Counted from the first letter of the stretch, positions 1 through 6,975 are shown. The stretch: 14,967 nucleotides of DNA from CAZOHG01 sp964579725 (GCA_964579725.1 CAZOHG010000078.1:1-14967), one strand, 5' to 3'. Program-made: numbers and translations. The notes: a model not told the origin generated them from the sequence alone.

Positions 1-55
1 TGTGTTAAGCACGCCGCCAGCGTTCGTCCTGAGCCAGGATCAAACTCTCCATTGT
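1..55 (-). rRNA. rrs: 16S ribosomal RNA, 5' end only
   Basis: The minus strand carries the universal bacterial 16S 5' signature AGAGTTTGATCCTGGCTCAG (bases 48 down to 29), followed by the conserved helix leading into GCGGCGTGCTTAACACA. Comparison with E. coli numbering puts the mature 5' end near base 55. The gene continues leftward out of the window, so only its first 55 or so bases are present. It is the start of an rRNA operon transcribed away from the protein genes. Confidence 0.97.
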
Positions 56-116
56 GGCTCATTAAATTTTTGAGCGTCGCAAGAACTCTCTCTGTTACGT
101 GGCACGCACATCGAGT

Positions 117-129
117 TTGTCAATGAACA
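117..129 (-). promoter_or_regulatory. boxA-like antitermination element in rRNA leader
   Basis: The minus strand reads TGTTCATTGACAA about 60 bases before the 16S start. It resembles the boxA element that NusB/NusE (S10) bind in rRNA leaders. The position between promoter P2 and the mature 16S end fits. The match is by eye and boxA is degenerate. Confidence 0.5.
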
Positions 130-178
130 ATTATTCTCTCTAAGAACAAAATCGCTCCGATTTTACCAGAGCGAATTA

Positions 179-207
179 AATATACGAAATCAAATTCCGT
201 TTGTCAA
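179..207 (-). promoter_or_regulatory. rRNA operon promoter P2 (proximal)
   Basis: On the minus strand TTGACA (207-202) and TATATT (184-179) are separated by exactly 17 bases. Bases around the -10 (TCGTATATTTAATTCGCT) match the distal promoter at 17 of 18 positions. Transcription would start near base 172 and run through the boxA-like element into 16S. An A-rich tract lies just upstream of the -35. Confidence 0.85.
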
Positions 208-273
208 TACTTTTTTTACTTTTTTCAAACAATTTTCAAAGATTTTTTCGCCCCCTTTTTCAAAAGCGACTTA

Positions 274-302
274 AATATACGACAGAAATTTTGGGTTGTC
301 AA
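274..302 (-). promoter_or_regulatory. rRNA operon promoter P1 (distal)
   Basis: TTGACA (302-297) and TATATT (279-274) on the minus strand, 17-base spacer, about 95 bases upstream of P2. A-tracts at roughly 303-330 on the minus strand would suit an UP element. Tandem strong promoters are usual for rRNA operons. Confidence 0.85.
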
Positions 303-413
303 CATTTTTTGCGATTTTTTTTGATTTTTCCCTGGCCAAGCATGATCCCTCTATTTTTACCTCCATTACACAAACCGATTCTATTCTACCCGCCATTTTC
401 CCCATTTTTTCCC

Positions 414-442
414 TTTAAAACGGCTCCGTTTCTTCTTATATT
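414..442 (+). promoter_or_regulatory. Candidate promoter for yjbQ-mtnA
   Basis: TTTAAA (414-419) and TATATT (437-442) are separated by 17 bases. The -35 matches consensus at 4 of 6 positions. The -10 is identical to that of the rRNA, TPR-gene and uppP promoters in this window. It would give a 5' UTR of roughly 75-100 bases. Confidence 0.45.
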
Positions 443-526
443 TAGTGAGAAAAGGTTTTTCAGAATCTTCCAATGGATTGAGAGGTTTTATTTAAATTAC
501 CCCCGTTAGCCATTTTTGGAGGAAGC

Positions 527-553
527 ATGAATTTTTCCGGGAGGCTCACGTGA
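527..553 (+). CDS. Putative 8-codon leader micro-ORF overlapping the yjbQ start
   Basis: GGAGG (518-522) is followed four bases later by an ATG that opens the eight-codon frame MNFSGRLT. Its TGA (551-553) overlaps the GTG start of yjbQ (550-552), and the yjbQ Shine-Dalgarno GGGAGG (539-544) lies inside it. The arrangement would allow ribosomes finishing the micro-ORF to restart on yjbQ (translational coupling). It may be chance, since no conservation can be judged here. Confidence 0.35.
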   Translation: MNFSGRLT

Positions 554-969
554 CCATTCGACACTTCACTCTTGAAAAACAAACCCGCGGGTTTACCGAC
601 ATATTGGACATTACCCGAGATGTTTCGGAATTGCTTACACAAACAGGCTTAAGGGACGGTGCGGTTCTTCTATTCGTCCCCGGGTCCACCGGCGGTTTGA
701 CCACCGTCGAATACGAACCCGGACTTCTTAAGGACCTGCCGGAACTATTTGAGAAGCTTGTTCCCTCGAACCGAACGTACCACCATGACGCCACGTGGGG
801 TGACGGGAACGGATTTTCTCACCTTCGGGCATCATTGCTGGGGCCATCTTTAAATATTCCTTTTACAAACGGACGCCTTACATTGGGCACCTGGCAACAA
901 ATTATTTTCATTGATTTTGACAATCGCCCGCGACATCGACAAATTGTGGTGCAAATTTTGGGTACATGA
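550..969 (+). CDS. yjbQ: YjbQ / UPF0047 family protein (secondary thiamine-phosphate synthase-like)
   Basis: The 139-residue product matches the length of the compact YjbQ (UPF0047) family. Visible family features include FVPGSTGGLTTVEYEPGL (about 42-59), a histidine/aspartate stretch HHDATWGDGNGFSHLRASLLGPS (about 77-99) and the C-terminal signature NGRLTLGTWQQI. E. coli YjbQ has weak thiamine-phosphate synthase activity, hence the common name, but the physiological role is unsettled. The start is GTG at 550, five bases after GGGAGG, with an upstream micro-ORF ending over it. mtnA follows after 28 bases, so the two are probably co-transcribed. No TPP riboswitch is visible upstream. Confidence 0.9.
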   Translation: MTIRHFTLEKQTRGFTDILDITRDVSELLTQTGLRDGAVLLFVPGSTGGLTTVEYEPGLLKDLPELFEKLVPSNRTYHHDATWGDGNGFSHLRASLLGPSLNIPFTNGRLTLGTWQQIIFIDFDNRPRHRQIVVQILGT

Positions 970-997
970 GTTTTCTGACAAAAAGTGAGGCGTATTT

Positions 998-2044
998 ATG
1001 CCGGTTCGAACCATTTTCTGGGAAAAGGGGGCCGCTTTTCTCATTGACCAGACACTGTTACCCGAAACCTTTGTGTACAAAAAAATCACGACCGCCGAAG
1101 AAATGGCCGAGGCGATTCGAACCATGCGCATTCGCGGGGCGCCGGCCATCGGAATTGCCGCCGCTTTCGGGGTTGTTTTGGGATTACAATCCTATTTTGC
1201 CGAAACAGCGGAAATCTTTCTAAAAAAAACGCGGCAAGCGGTTCAACTGCTCGCTTCCACTCGCCCAACCGCCGTTAATCTTTTTTGGGCATTGGAACGT
1301 ATGGGGAAGAAGGCCGCGGACGTGGCCCAGGCCCCTCCGCAGCACCGGAGGAAAGCCCTTTTAGATGAAGCCCAGAGCATTTTAGAAGAAGACCGCCGGA
1401 TGTGCCGTGCCATCGGCCAAAACGGGCTCACGCTTCTCGACCGCCAACACATCACCTTTTTGACACACTGCAACGCCGGGGCACTGGCAACAGCCGACTA
1501 CGGAACGGCCCTGGGAATTATTTACGCGGCACAAGAGGCAGGTAAATCCATTCGCGTTTTTTCCGACGAGACACGCCCTCAATTACAGGGCTCGCGGCTC
1601 ACCGCATGGGAACTTCGGCAGGCCAATATTGACGTTACGGTTATTTGTGACAACATGGCAGCCTCACTCATGCGAAAAGGCGCCATTGATTTGATTGTAG
1701 TGGGAGCGGACCGAATCGCCCGAAACGGCGACGTAGCCAACAAAATCGGGACCTACAATTTGGCCGTTTTGGCCAAGGAACACGACCTCCCTTTTGTCGT
1801 GGCCGCTCCAAGCACCACATTCGACCTTACACTGGAATCGGGAGAAGATATTCCCATTGAAGAGCGAGACCGGGACGAAGTCATTCGCCGCTTTGGAGTT
1901 CTCACGGCTCCGCCCGACGTAAAGGTTTACAACCCTGCATTCGATGTCACCCCGAACGCCCTGGTGAGGGCCATTGTCACGGAAAAAGGAATCCTCAAAA
2001 AACCGTACGAAGAGACAATCTCGAAAATGTTAACCGATCACTAA
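998..2044 (+). CDS. mtnA: S-methyl-5-thioribose-1-phosphate isomerase
   Basis: The 348-residue product is a full-length MtnA, of the eIF2B-alpha-like isomerase family, which converts methylthioribose 1-phosphate to methylthioribulose 1-phosphate in methionine salvage. Visible motifs are RGAPAIG (46-52), THCNAGALATADYGTALG with the probable catalytic Cys158, SDETRPQLQGSRLTAWEL (189-206), DNMAASLM and VGADRIARNGDVANKIGTY with the probable catalytic Asp238. GTGAGG (985-990) sits seven bases before the ATG. The gene follows yjbQ closely. No other methionine-salvage gene (mtnK, mtnP, mtnB) is nearby. A role on the related ribose 1-phosphate-type substrates of the family cannot be excluded, but the motifs favour MtnA. 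Confidence 0.95.
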   Translation: MPVRTIFWEKGAAFLIDQTLLPETFVYKKITTAEEMAEAIRTMRIRGAPAIGIAAAFGVVLGLQSYFAETAEIFLKKTRQAVQLLASTRPTAVNLFWALERMGKKAADVAQAPPQHRRKALLDEAQSILEEDRRMCRAIGQNGLTLLDRQHITFLTHCNAGALATADYGTALGIIYAAQEAGKSIRVFSDETRPQLQGSRLTAWELRQANIDVTVICDNMAASLMRKGAIDLIVVGADRIARNGDVANKIGTYNLAVLAKEHDLPFVVAAPSTTFDLTLESGEDIPIEERDRDEVIRRFGVLTAPPDVKVYNPAFDVTPNALVRAIVTEKGILKKPYEETISKMLTDH

Positions 2045-2112
2045 ACCGACATTTTTTTATGTGTGGAAACCTTTTTCCGGGATTCTTTTTACGGGTCGAA
2101 CCAAATTTAAAC

Positions 2113-2141
2113 TTGACATAAAAAAAATAGTATCGTATATT
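2113..2141 (+). promoter_or_regulatory. Promoter of the TPR lipoprotein gene
   Basis: TTGACA (2113-2118) and TATATT (2136-2141) are separated by 17 bases in AT-rich sequence. The -10 context TCGTATATTAAG resembles both rRNA promoters, so strong constitutive expression is likely. Confidence 0.85.
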
Positions 2142-2193
2142 AAGAAGATTTAAAAATTACCACTTACTAATCATTTAAGGAGGAAACATTTCC

Positions 2194-3309
2194 ATGAGAG
2201 CCATAAAAACCATTGCCATTTTGGTGGCTGGCATCGCACTGCTGGCCTATTTTTCGGGCTGTAACAGTACGGCCTTCACATCCGCAAAGGTTTATTTGCA
2301 ACAGGACAATATCGACAAAGCCATTGAGCAGCTGGAAATTGAGGTCAAACAGAATCCTTCCAATGCAGAAGCCCACTATTTACTGGGCGCTTCCTACGCC
2401 AAGAAGGGCGACTATGAGCGAATGAATCGAGAATTCGACGCTTGTTTGAAAATCAGTCCCAAGTACAAGAAGCAGATTCAGAATTACCGCCTAAAATACT
2501 GGGGTGAAAATTACAACCGCGGCGTTCGCCTTTTAAAAGCCAAAAAGTACGATGACGCGATTAAAAGCTTCGAAACGGCCATTCGAATTGACTCCAGTCG
2601 CGCCGACGCTTACCAAAACATGGCTTACGCCTACATTAAGAAAAATAACATTAAAAAAGCGGAAGAATTGTACAAAAAGGTTTTAGAGATTAAGAAAAAT
2701 GACCCGCGCATTTACTTTACGCTGGGTTCTGTTTATTACAATGAGAAAAAATTCAAACCGGCTATTCAGATGTTTGAAAAAGCTATCGAATTAGACCCCA
2801 ACAATAAGGACGCGTTTGCCTATTTGGCCATGTCTTACGATATGATCGGCAAACCGGAGAAGGCCTTTTCCATGTACAAGAAGGCTTTGGAAAAGAATCC
2901 CAATGACCCAGATTTACTTTTTAATTTGGGACGTCTTTATTTCCAAAAGGAAGATTGGGATCATGCCATTGAGATTTTTGAAAAATTGGCCAAACAGCGT
3001 CCAGATGACTACGACGTCATTTACAATTTGGGCAATGCGTACCTGTACAAAGCCGATAAAATTTCCAAAGCGCGTCAAAAAATGGAAAATGAAAAGACCA
3101 AAGGTGTAAAAGAAAAATTAGCCAAAATGAAGGCTGAAGAAACGGCTCTGTACACCAAGGCAATCCAATATTTGGAAAAATCAACCCAAATCAAACCGGA
3201 CAATCCCAATGCGTGGTTTAATTTGGGTGTCGCTTACGTGCGGATTGGCGACCAGGCCAAGGGGAAAGCGGCTTTCGACAAATCCGATCAACTTAAAAAA
3301 GGCAAATAA
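2194..3309 (+). CDS. TPR-repeat putative lipoprotein
   Basis: The 371-residue protein starts with a short basic N-terminus and a hydrophobic segment (5-20) ending in FSGC, so Cys23 is a plausible lipidation site (the Phe at -3 is not ideal for a lipobox). The rest is a chain of about eight tetratricopeptide units, many with clear W/L-G-Y-A-F-A-P spacing, e.g. YFTLGSVYYNEKKFKPAIQM near 175-194. A lysine/glutamate-rich helical insert near 285-318 breaks the array before the last unit. TPR domains mediate protein-protein contacts, so this is probably a periplasmic or membrane-attached scaffold; the partner is unknown. The Shine-Dalgarno AAGGAGG (2177-2183) is strong. The gene stands alone, with its own near-consensus promoter and terminator. 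Confidence 0.88.
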   Translation: MRAIKTIAILVAGIALLAYFSGCNSTAFTSAKVYLQQDNIDKAIEQLEIEVKQNPSNAEAHYLLGASYAKKGDYERMNREFDACLKISPKYKKQIQNYRLKYWGENYNRGVRLLKAKKYDDAIKSFETAIRIDSSRADAYQNMAYAYIKKNNIKKAEELYKKVLEIKKNDPRIYFTLGSVYYNEKKFKPAIQMFEKAIELDPNNKDAFAYLAMSYDMIGKPEKAFSMYKKALEKNPNDPDLLFNLGRLYFQKEDWDHAIEIFEKLAKQRPDDYDVIYNLGNAYLYKADKISKARQKMENEKTKGVKEKLAKMKAEETALYTKAIQYLEKSTQIKPDNPNAWFNLGVAYVRIGDQAKGKAAFDKSDQLKKGK

Positions 3310-3329
3310 ACTTATCCCTCCCATAAAAT

Positions 3330-3366
3330 AGCCCTGGCAGCAGTTTTGTTGCCGGGGCTTTTTATC
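3330..3366 (+). terminator. Intrinsic terminator after the TPR gene
   Basis: A 12-bp stem (3330-3341 with 3348-3359, two G-U pairs) around a six-base loop is followed by a T-run broken by one A and one C. It lies 20 bases after the stop codon. Confidence 0.9.
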
Positions 3367-3376
3367 TTTTTTGATT

Positions 3377-3407
3377 TTGTTAATGGAAGTCGCTGGTTGC
3401 CTATATT
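3377..3407 (+). promoter_or_regulatory. Weak candidate promoter for the outer-membrane barrel gene
   Basis: TATATT (3402-3407) is the same -10 hexamer used elsewhere in the window. The only -35-like hexamer is TTGTTA (3377-3382), 19 bases upstream, which is a long spacer. The resulting 5' UTR would be about 160 bases and holds a small inverted repeat (TTGGAG 3435-3440 with CTCCAA 3450-3455). Confidence 0.3.
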
Positions 3408-3534
3408 TTCCAATTTACTTTCGAAGAACATTAATTGGAGGGAAAAATTCTCCAAACAAAGGCGGTTTTGAAACACTCGAGGTTTACTCGCGATGTGAAT
3501 TTGCCGTTTCTTTTCTACCGTTGAGGGAGTTTTC

Positions 3535-3570
3535 ATGAAAATTAGATCATGTAAAACAAAAAAGGAGTGA
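3535..3570 (+). CDS. Putative 11-codon leader micro-ORF before the barrel gene
   Basis: GAGGGAG (3523-3529) precedes an ATG by five bases and opens the frame MKIRSCKTKKE, ending in TGA three bases before the barrel-gene ATG. The barrel gene's own Shine-Dalgarno (AAAGGAG, 3561-3567) forms the last codons of the micro-ORF. The start codon lies in a 12-bp perfect palindrome TTTTCATGAAAA (3530-3541). The frame is the same as the downstream gene, so a read-through product would carry an N-terminal extension. It could also be fortuitous. Confidence 0.35.
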   Translation: MKIRSCKTKKE

Positions 3571-3573
3571 GGC

Positions 3574-4146
3574 ATGAAAAAAATTAGAATCTTGGCGGTT
3601 GCATTGTTGCTGTTTTTTTCAATGGCATCGTTTGGTCACGCCCAAACCGATTTGCAGATTGGGTTAAACACCATTGGCGGCGGGCTTGGTTTTGTGAGTC
3701 CTTCGGGCAGCATTGGTAGTACCATTGCGCTGGCGGGAAATGCCGGGTTAGGGACATTTATGAAAGATTTTCATTTGGTTGGTTTTGCCCAATTCTGGCG
3801 GAAAAAATACGCCGAAAACACCTATTGGGATTGGGGCTGGACAGAAATGGTCTTCGGCGGCGGCGCCAAGTACTATTTCAAGCTGGAAAATATGCCTTTC
3901 CTGCCCTACGCCGGAGGCGGATTGGCGCTCACTATTAGCCATTGGAGCTGGGATTACACAGGCCCCAGTACTTATCTGGAGAAAAACAGCTCGGATACAG
4001 ATATTAATATCGGTGCGCAGATTTTTGCCGGAGCCGAATATCCTATTAATCCCAAAATGAAGGCTTACGGTGAATTCCGTTTTCACACGGACGGCGTCGA
4101 TTTTTTCGGAATTTTTGCCGGAGTTTTGCTCTCCAAAGGCAAATAA
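3574..4146 (+). CDS. Small outer-membrane beta-barrel protein
   Basis: The 190-residue product begins with a textbook signal peptide (MKKIRI, hydrophobic core 7-17, cleavage probably after HA or HAQ near 22-24). The mature part has alternating aromatic/glycine beta-strand patterns such as FGGGAKYYFKL, LPYAGGGLALTI and INIGAQIFAGAEYPI, and ends in a strand-like FFGIFAGVLLSKGK. This resembles the OmpA-like/OMP_b-brl eight-stranded barrels of porin-family small proteins. No OmpA peptidoglycan-binding domain is present. The function is unknown. It is a single-gene unit with a terminator behind it and a micro-ORF in front. Confidence 0.75.
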   Translation: MKKIRILAVALLLFFSMASFGHAQTDLQIGLNTIGGGLGFVSPSGSIGSTIALAGNAGLGTFMKDFHLVGFAQFWRKKYAENTYWDWGWTEMVFGGGAKYYFKLENMPFLPYAGGGLALTISHWSWDYTGPSTYLEKNSSDTDINIGAQIFAGAEYPINPKMKAYGEFRFHTDGVDFFGIFAGVLLSKGK

Positions 4147-4165
4147 ACATTCGTTTCACTCACAC

Positions 4166-4197
4166 AGCGGACTGTTTTTCGCAGTCCGCTTTTTTTA
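4166..4197 (+). terminator. Intrinsic terminator after the barrel gene
   Basis: A perfect 9-bp stem AGCGGACTG / CAGTCCGCT (4166-4174 and 4182-4190) is followed directly by seven T residues, 20 bases after the stop codon. Confidence 0.93.
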
Positions 4198-4248
4198 TTT
4201 TCTTTCGCGATTGCCCGGCCGTTCCACCCTGTTTTTCAATCTTTTATC

Positions 4249-4277
4249 TTGAATCTTTCCGGAAATTCTGCTATATT
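4249..4277 (+). promoter_or_regulatory. Promoter of uppP-smpB
   Basis: TTGAAT (4249-4254) and TATATT (4272-4277) are separated by 17 bases. It sits between the preceding terminator and the uppP start, leaving a 5' UTR of about 45 bases. Confidence 0.75.
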
Positions 4278-4328
4278 GATGTTCAATTCTATGCTTCTAA
4301 GATAATTTTAAACCGGGAACGTTGAAAA

Positions 4329-5144
4329 ATGAGCGTACTTCAGGCGATTGTTTTGGGATTGATTCAAGGACTGACGGAATTTCTTCCGGTCAGCAGTTCG
4401 GGACATTTGGTTCTGGCCAAATCTCTTTTTCACATTCACGAGCAAGGAATTACCTTTGAGGTTTTCGTCCATTTTGGAACGTTTCTGGCCGTCATTGTGG
4501 CGTTCTGGCCGGACGTGGTTAAACTTGTCGTGGTGTTTTTGCGTTGGCTCGCACACCTTTCCCAAACTGCCCGACTGTGGAAAAAAGACCCCTATTTTCG
4601 GTTGCTTCTTTTCATATTGATCGGGTCCGTTCCGGCGGGAATCATCGGGGTGCTTTTTGACAAACAAATCGAAGCGGCTTTTTCGAATCCTGTGTTCGTC
4701 TCGGTCATGCTGCTCGTGACGGGAAGCATTTTGCTCGTTTCCCGTTTTGGGAAAACAAAACGACCGGTGCCTAATTTGCTGGATTCCATTCTTATTGGTA
4801 CCGCTCAGGCTTTTGCCATTATCCCGGGAATCTCCCGTTCTGGCTCCACAATTTCAACCGGCATGTTGTTGGGCGTCGAAAAAAGCGAAGCGGCACGGTT
4901 TTCTTTCCTGCTTGCTCTGCCGGTTATTTTTGGAGCCTTTGTTTTGAAATTAAAGGACTTACTTTCTTCTGGCGCCGTTGCCAATCATGAAATCCTAACC
5001 CTTTCTCTCGGCACGTTGGTCTCTTTTATCTCCGGCTATTTTGCCATTCTTTTTCTGTTGGACGTGGTGAAAAAGGGCAAATTTAGCTGGTTTGCCGTGT
5101 ACTGTTTTTTGGTAGGAATTGCGGGTCTTATTTATTTTCTGTAG
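4329..5144 (+). CDS. uppP: Undecaprenyl-diphosphatase (UppP/BacA)
   Basis: The 271-residue integral membrane protein has the usual length and both family signatures: QGLTEFLPVSSSGH (about 13-26), with the catalytic acidic and serine/histidine residues, and PGISRSGSTI (about 165-174). Multiple hydrophobic helices span the whole chain. The enzyme dephosphorylates undecaprenyl pyrophosphate at the inner membrane so the lipid carrier can be reused for peptidoglycan and other envelope polymers; extra copies give bacitracin resistance in E. coli. The ribosome binding site is weak (GGGAA, 4315-4319). smpB starts eight bases after the stop, so the two are likely co-transcribed. Confidence 0.96.
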   Translation: MSVLQAIVLGLIQGLTEFLPVSSSGHLVLAKSLFHIHEQGITFEVFVHFGTFLAVIVAFWPDVVKLVVVFLRWLAHLSQTARLWKKDPYFRLLLFILIGSVPAGIIGVLFDKQIEAAFSNPVFVSVMLLVTGSILLVSRFGKTKRPVPNLLDSILIGTAQAFAIIPGISRSGSTISTGMLLGVEKSEAARFSFLLALPVIFGAFVLKLKDLLSSGAVANHEILTLSLGTLVSFISGYFAILFLLDVVKKGKFSWFAVYCFLVGIAGLIYFL

Positions 5145-5152
5145 AGTTGCGA

Positions 5153-5623
5153 ATGGCTGAAAAGGAAAAAATAAAGGTTGTTGCCACCAATCGTAAAGCC
5201 ACGCACGATTACGTTGTGCTGGAAACCTACGAAGCCGGCATTGAATTGGTGGGAACCGAGGTCAAATCGCTGCGCGAGGGAAAATGCAATCTCAAAGACA
5301 GTTACGCCACGGTCAAAAACGGTGAAATTTTTTTGGTGAACATGCACATCAGTCCCTACTCTCACGGAACGGCTTTTAATCACGATCCCACCCGCCAGCG
5401 CAAGCTGTTGCTCCATCGGCAGGAAATCGACAAGCTCAGCGGGAAAATCAAAGAAAGAGGGCTAACTTTGGTTCCGCTAAAGGTGTATTTTAGGCGAGGA
5501 CGGGCCAAAGTGGAATTGGGGCTGGTGAAGGGAAAACACACTTACGACAAGCGAAAAGATATTGCCAAACGCGATATGGAACGCGAGATGAAGCGAGAAA
5601 TGAAGCACAAGGTGAAATATTAA
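5153..5623 (+). CDS. smpB: SsrA-binding protein SmpB
   Basis: The product (156 residues from ATG 5153) is a complete SmpB. It has NRKATHDYVVLETYEAGIELVGTEVKSLR at the N-terminal barrel, the typical YSHGTAFNHDPTRQRKLLLH centre and the basic tail GKHTYDKRKDIAKRD. SmpB binds tmRNA and places it in stalled ribosomes for trans-translation; the basic C-tail enters the mRNA channel. A TTG six bases upstream (5147) is in frame, but ATG gives the usual start MAEKEK. No good Shine-Dalgarno is seen, so translation probably depends on coupling to uppP. The tmRNA gene itself is not in this window. Confidence 0.96.
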   Translation: MAEKEKIKVVATNRKATHDYVVLETYEAGIELVGTEVKSLREGKCNLKDSYATVKNGEIFLVNMHISPYSHGTAFNHDPTRQRKLLLHRQEIDKLSGKIKERGLTLVPLKVYFRRGRAKVELGLVKGKHTYDKRKDIAKRDMEREMKREMKHKVKY

Positions 5624-5741
5624 ATTTTGAACAGGAGTACGCGGCTGCTAACCACGCATTTAAACATTCGGAAAGTACCGCGCAATTTCAAACGGCATTC
5701 GGTTCTAACGCACATGTTTAATTTTTTTCACAGGAGGGTGG

Positions 5742-6962
5742 ATGTTTCCAGGGATTCACGAACAAATGGACATTATTCGTCGCGGGGCAGATGAAATTAT
5801 TCCGGAGGACGAGCTGGTCAAAAAGCTGGAACGTTCCATTCGGGAAAACAAACCGCTGCGGATTAAGGAAGGATTCGACCCCACGGCGCCTGACATTCAT
5901 CTGGGCCACATGGTCAGTATTCGGAAATTGCGGCAATTCCAGCAATTGGGGCACCAGGTTATATTTCTGATTGGCGACTTTACCGGAATGATCGGCGATC
6001 CCACCGGCCGAAACGAAATGCGCAAGCACATGACCAAAGAAGAAGTTCTTAAAAACGCCGAAACCTACAAAGAGCAAATTTTTAAGGTCTTAGACCCGGA
6101 AAAAACCATTATTGACTTTAACAGCCGCTGGCACTCCAAACTCATGTTTGAGGATGTTTTGGTTCTAACCTCTAAATACACCGTGGCGCGCATGTTGGAA
6201 CGCGACGATTTCGAGAAACGCATGAAAGCAGGCAAACCGATTTCCATCATGGAATTTTTGTACCCGCTGGTCCAGGCCTACGATTCCGTTGCTCTTAAGG
6301 CCGATGTGGAATTGGGCGGTACAGACCAGAAATTCAATCTCTTAGTGGGTCGGGACATTATGAGTGAATACGGCCTGGAACCGCAGGTTATTTTGACCTT
6401 GCCTCTTTTGGTTGGTTTGGACGGCACCGAAAAAATGAGCAAAAGTTTAGGCAATTACATCGGCATTAACGAGCCGCCCAACGAAATGTTCGGCAAAACC
6501 ATGTCCATTCCGGACCATTTGATTTACACCTATTTCGAGCTGGCAACCGACGTCCCCAATGACGAATTGGCGCGAATTCAACAACAATTGAAGGACCCGG
6601 CCGTTAATCCGCGGGACGTCAAGCGGCGCCTTGCCTTTGAAATTGTGAAAATCTACCACGGAGAGGTCGCTGCCAAAGCCGCTCAGGAGGAATTTGAACG
6701 CGTTTTTAGCCAGAAGCAGCTCCCGGACAACATGCCGGAGTTCGTGCTGAAAAAGTCGGAAGGCAAAATCTGGATTGTGCGGCTAATGGCCTCCGCCGGA
6801 TTGGTCAAAACCAATGCCGAAGCCCGCCGTTTGATTCAGCAAGGCGCCGTTAGTATTGACGGGCAAAAAATCACCGACACCAACCTGGAAATCGAGGCGG
6901 AAAAGGATTTTGTTTTAAAGGTGGGCAAGCGGCGGTACGCAAAAATTGTGGTAAAAGAGTAG
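5742..6962 (+). CDS. tyrS: Tyrosyl-tRNA synthetase (TyrZ-like subtype)
   Basis: The 406-residue class I synthetase charges tRNA-Tyr. It shows HLGH (53-56) within GFDPTAPDIHLGH, GDFTGMIGDPTGR (78-90), GGTDQKFN for tyrosine recognition (192-199), an intact KMSKS (231-235) and a C-terminal S4-type RNA-binding domain (about 340-406). The wording around HLGH and FLIGDFTGMIGDPTGR is that of the second bacterial subtype (TyrZ/YtsZ-like) rather than the E. coli type. AGGAGG (5732-5737) lies four bases before the ATG. The 118 bases after smpB hold no clear promoter or T-box, so co-transcription with uppP-smpB is possible. Confidence 0.96.
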   Translation: MFPGIHEQMDIIRRGADEIIPEDELVKKLERSIRENKPLRIKEGFDPTAPDIHLGHMVSIRKLRQFQQLGHQVIFLIGDFTGMIGDPTGRNEMRKHMTKEEVLKNAETYKEQIFKVLDPEKTIIDFNSRWHSKLMFEDVLVLTSKYTVARMLERDDFEKRMKAGKPISIMEFLYPLVQAYDSVALKADVELGGTDQKFNLLVGRDIMSEYGLEPQVILTLPLLVGLDGTEKMSKSLGNYIGINEPPNEMFGKTMSIPDHLIYTYFELATDVPNDELARIQQQLKDPAVNPRDVKRRLAFEIVKIYHGEVAAKAAQEEFERVFSQKQLPDNMPEFVLKKSEGKIWIVRLMASAGLVKTNAEARRLIQQGAVSIDGQKITDTNLEIEAEKDFVLKVGKRRYAKIVVKE

Positions 6963-6975
6963 CTTCTTCAAAATC

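Larger units (their letters stand above)
56..526. other. Non-coding rRNA promoter/leader region and divergent upstream region
   Basis: This long stretch between the 16S gene and yjbQ holds no convincing protein gene. The minus strand has the rRNA leader (about 56-172) and two tandem rRNA promoters. Bases 205-330 are very T-rich on the plus strand, that is A-tracts upstream of each minus-strand -35, which would suit UP elements. Bases 303-413 show nothing else I can name. Bases 414-526 probably hold the promoter and 5' UTR of yjbQ. Confidence 0.7.

Noticed and set aside
118..123. A third TTGACA in the rRNA leader as another promoter
   Set aside because: No -10-like hexamer lies 16-18 bases downstream; it is better explained as part of the boxA-like element.
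201..509. Plus-strand open frame of 102 codons upstream of yjbQ
   Set aside because: It lies over the rRNA promoters, its TTG start is the complement of a -35 region, it has no Shine-Dalgarno, and its Phe/Pro-rich product only reflects T-rich non-coding DNA.
443..549. Possible TPP riboswitch before yjbQ, given the thiamine-phosphate synthase name
   Set aside because: The conserved CTGAGA core and its partners are not present, and the region is too short.
2045..2112. Possible terminator after mtnA (GGAAA..TTTCC followed by T-rich sequence)
   Set aside because: The stem is only five base pairs and the T-tract is interrupted and displaced; too weak to call.
5624..5741. Possible T-box, tRNA or promoter between smpB and tyrS
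   Set aside because: The gap is 118 bases, shows no T-box core, no cloverleaf and no convincing -35/-10 pair; only a weak CGCGG/CCGCG pairing over a long loop.
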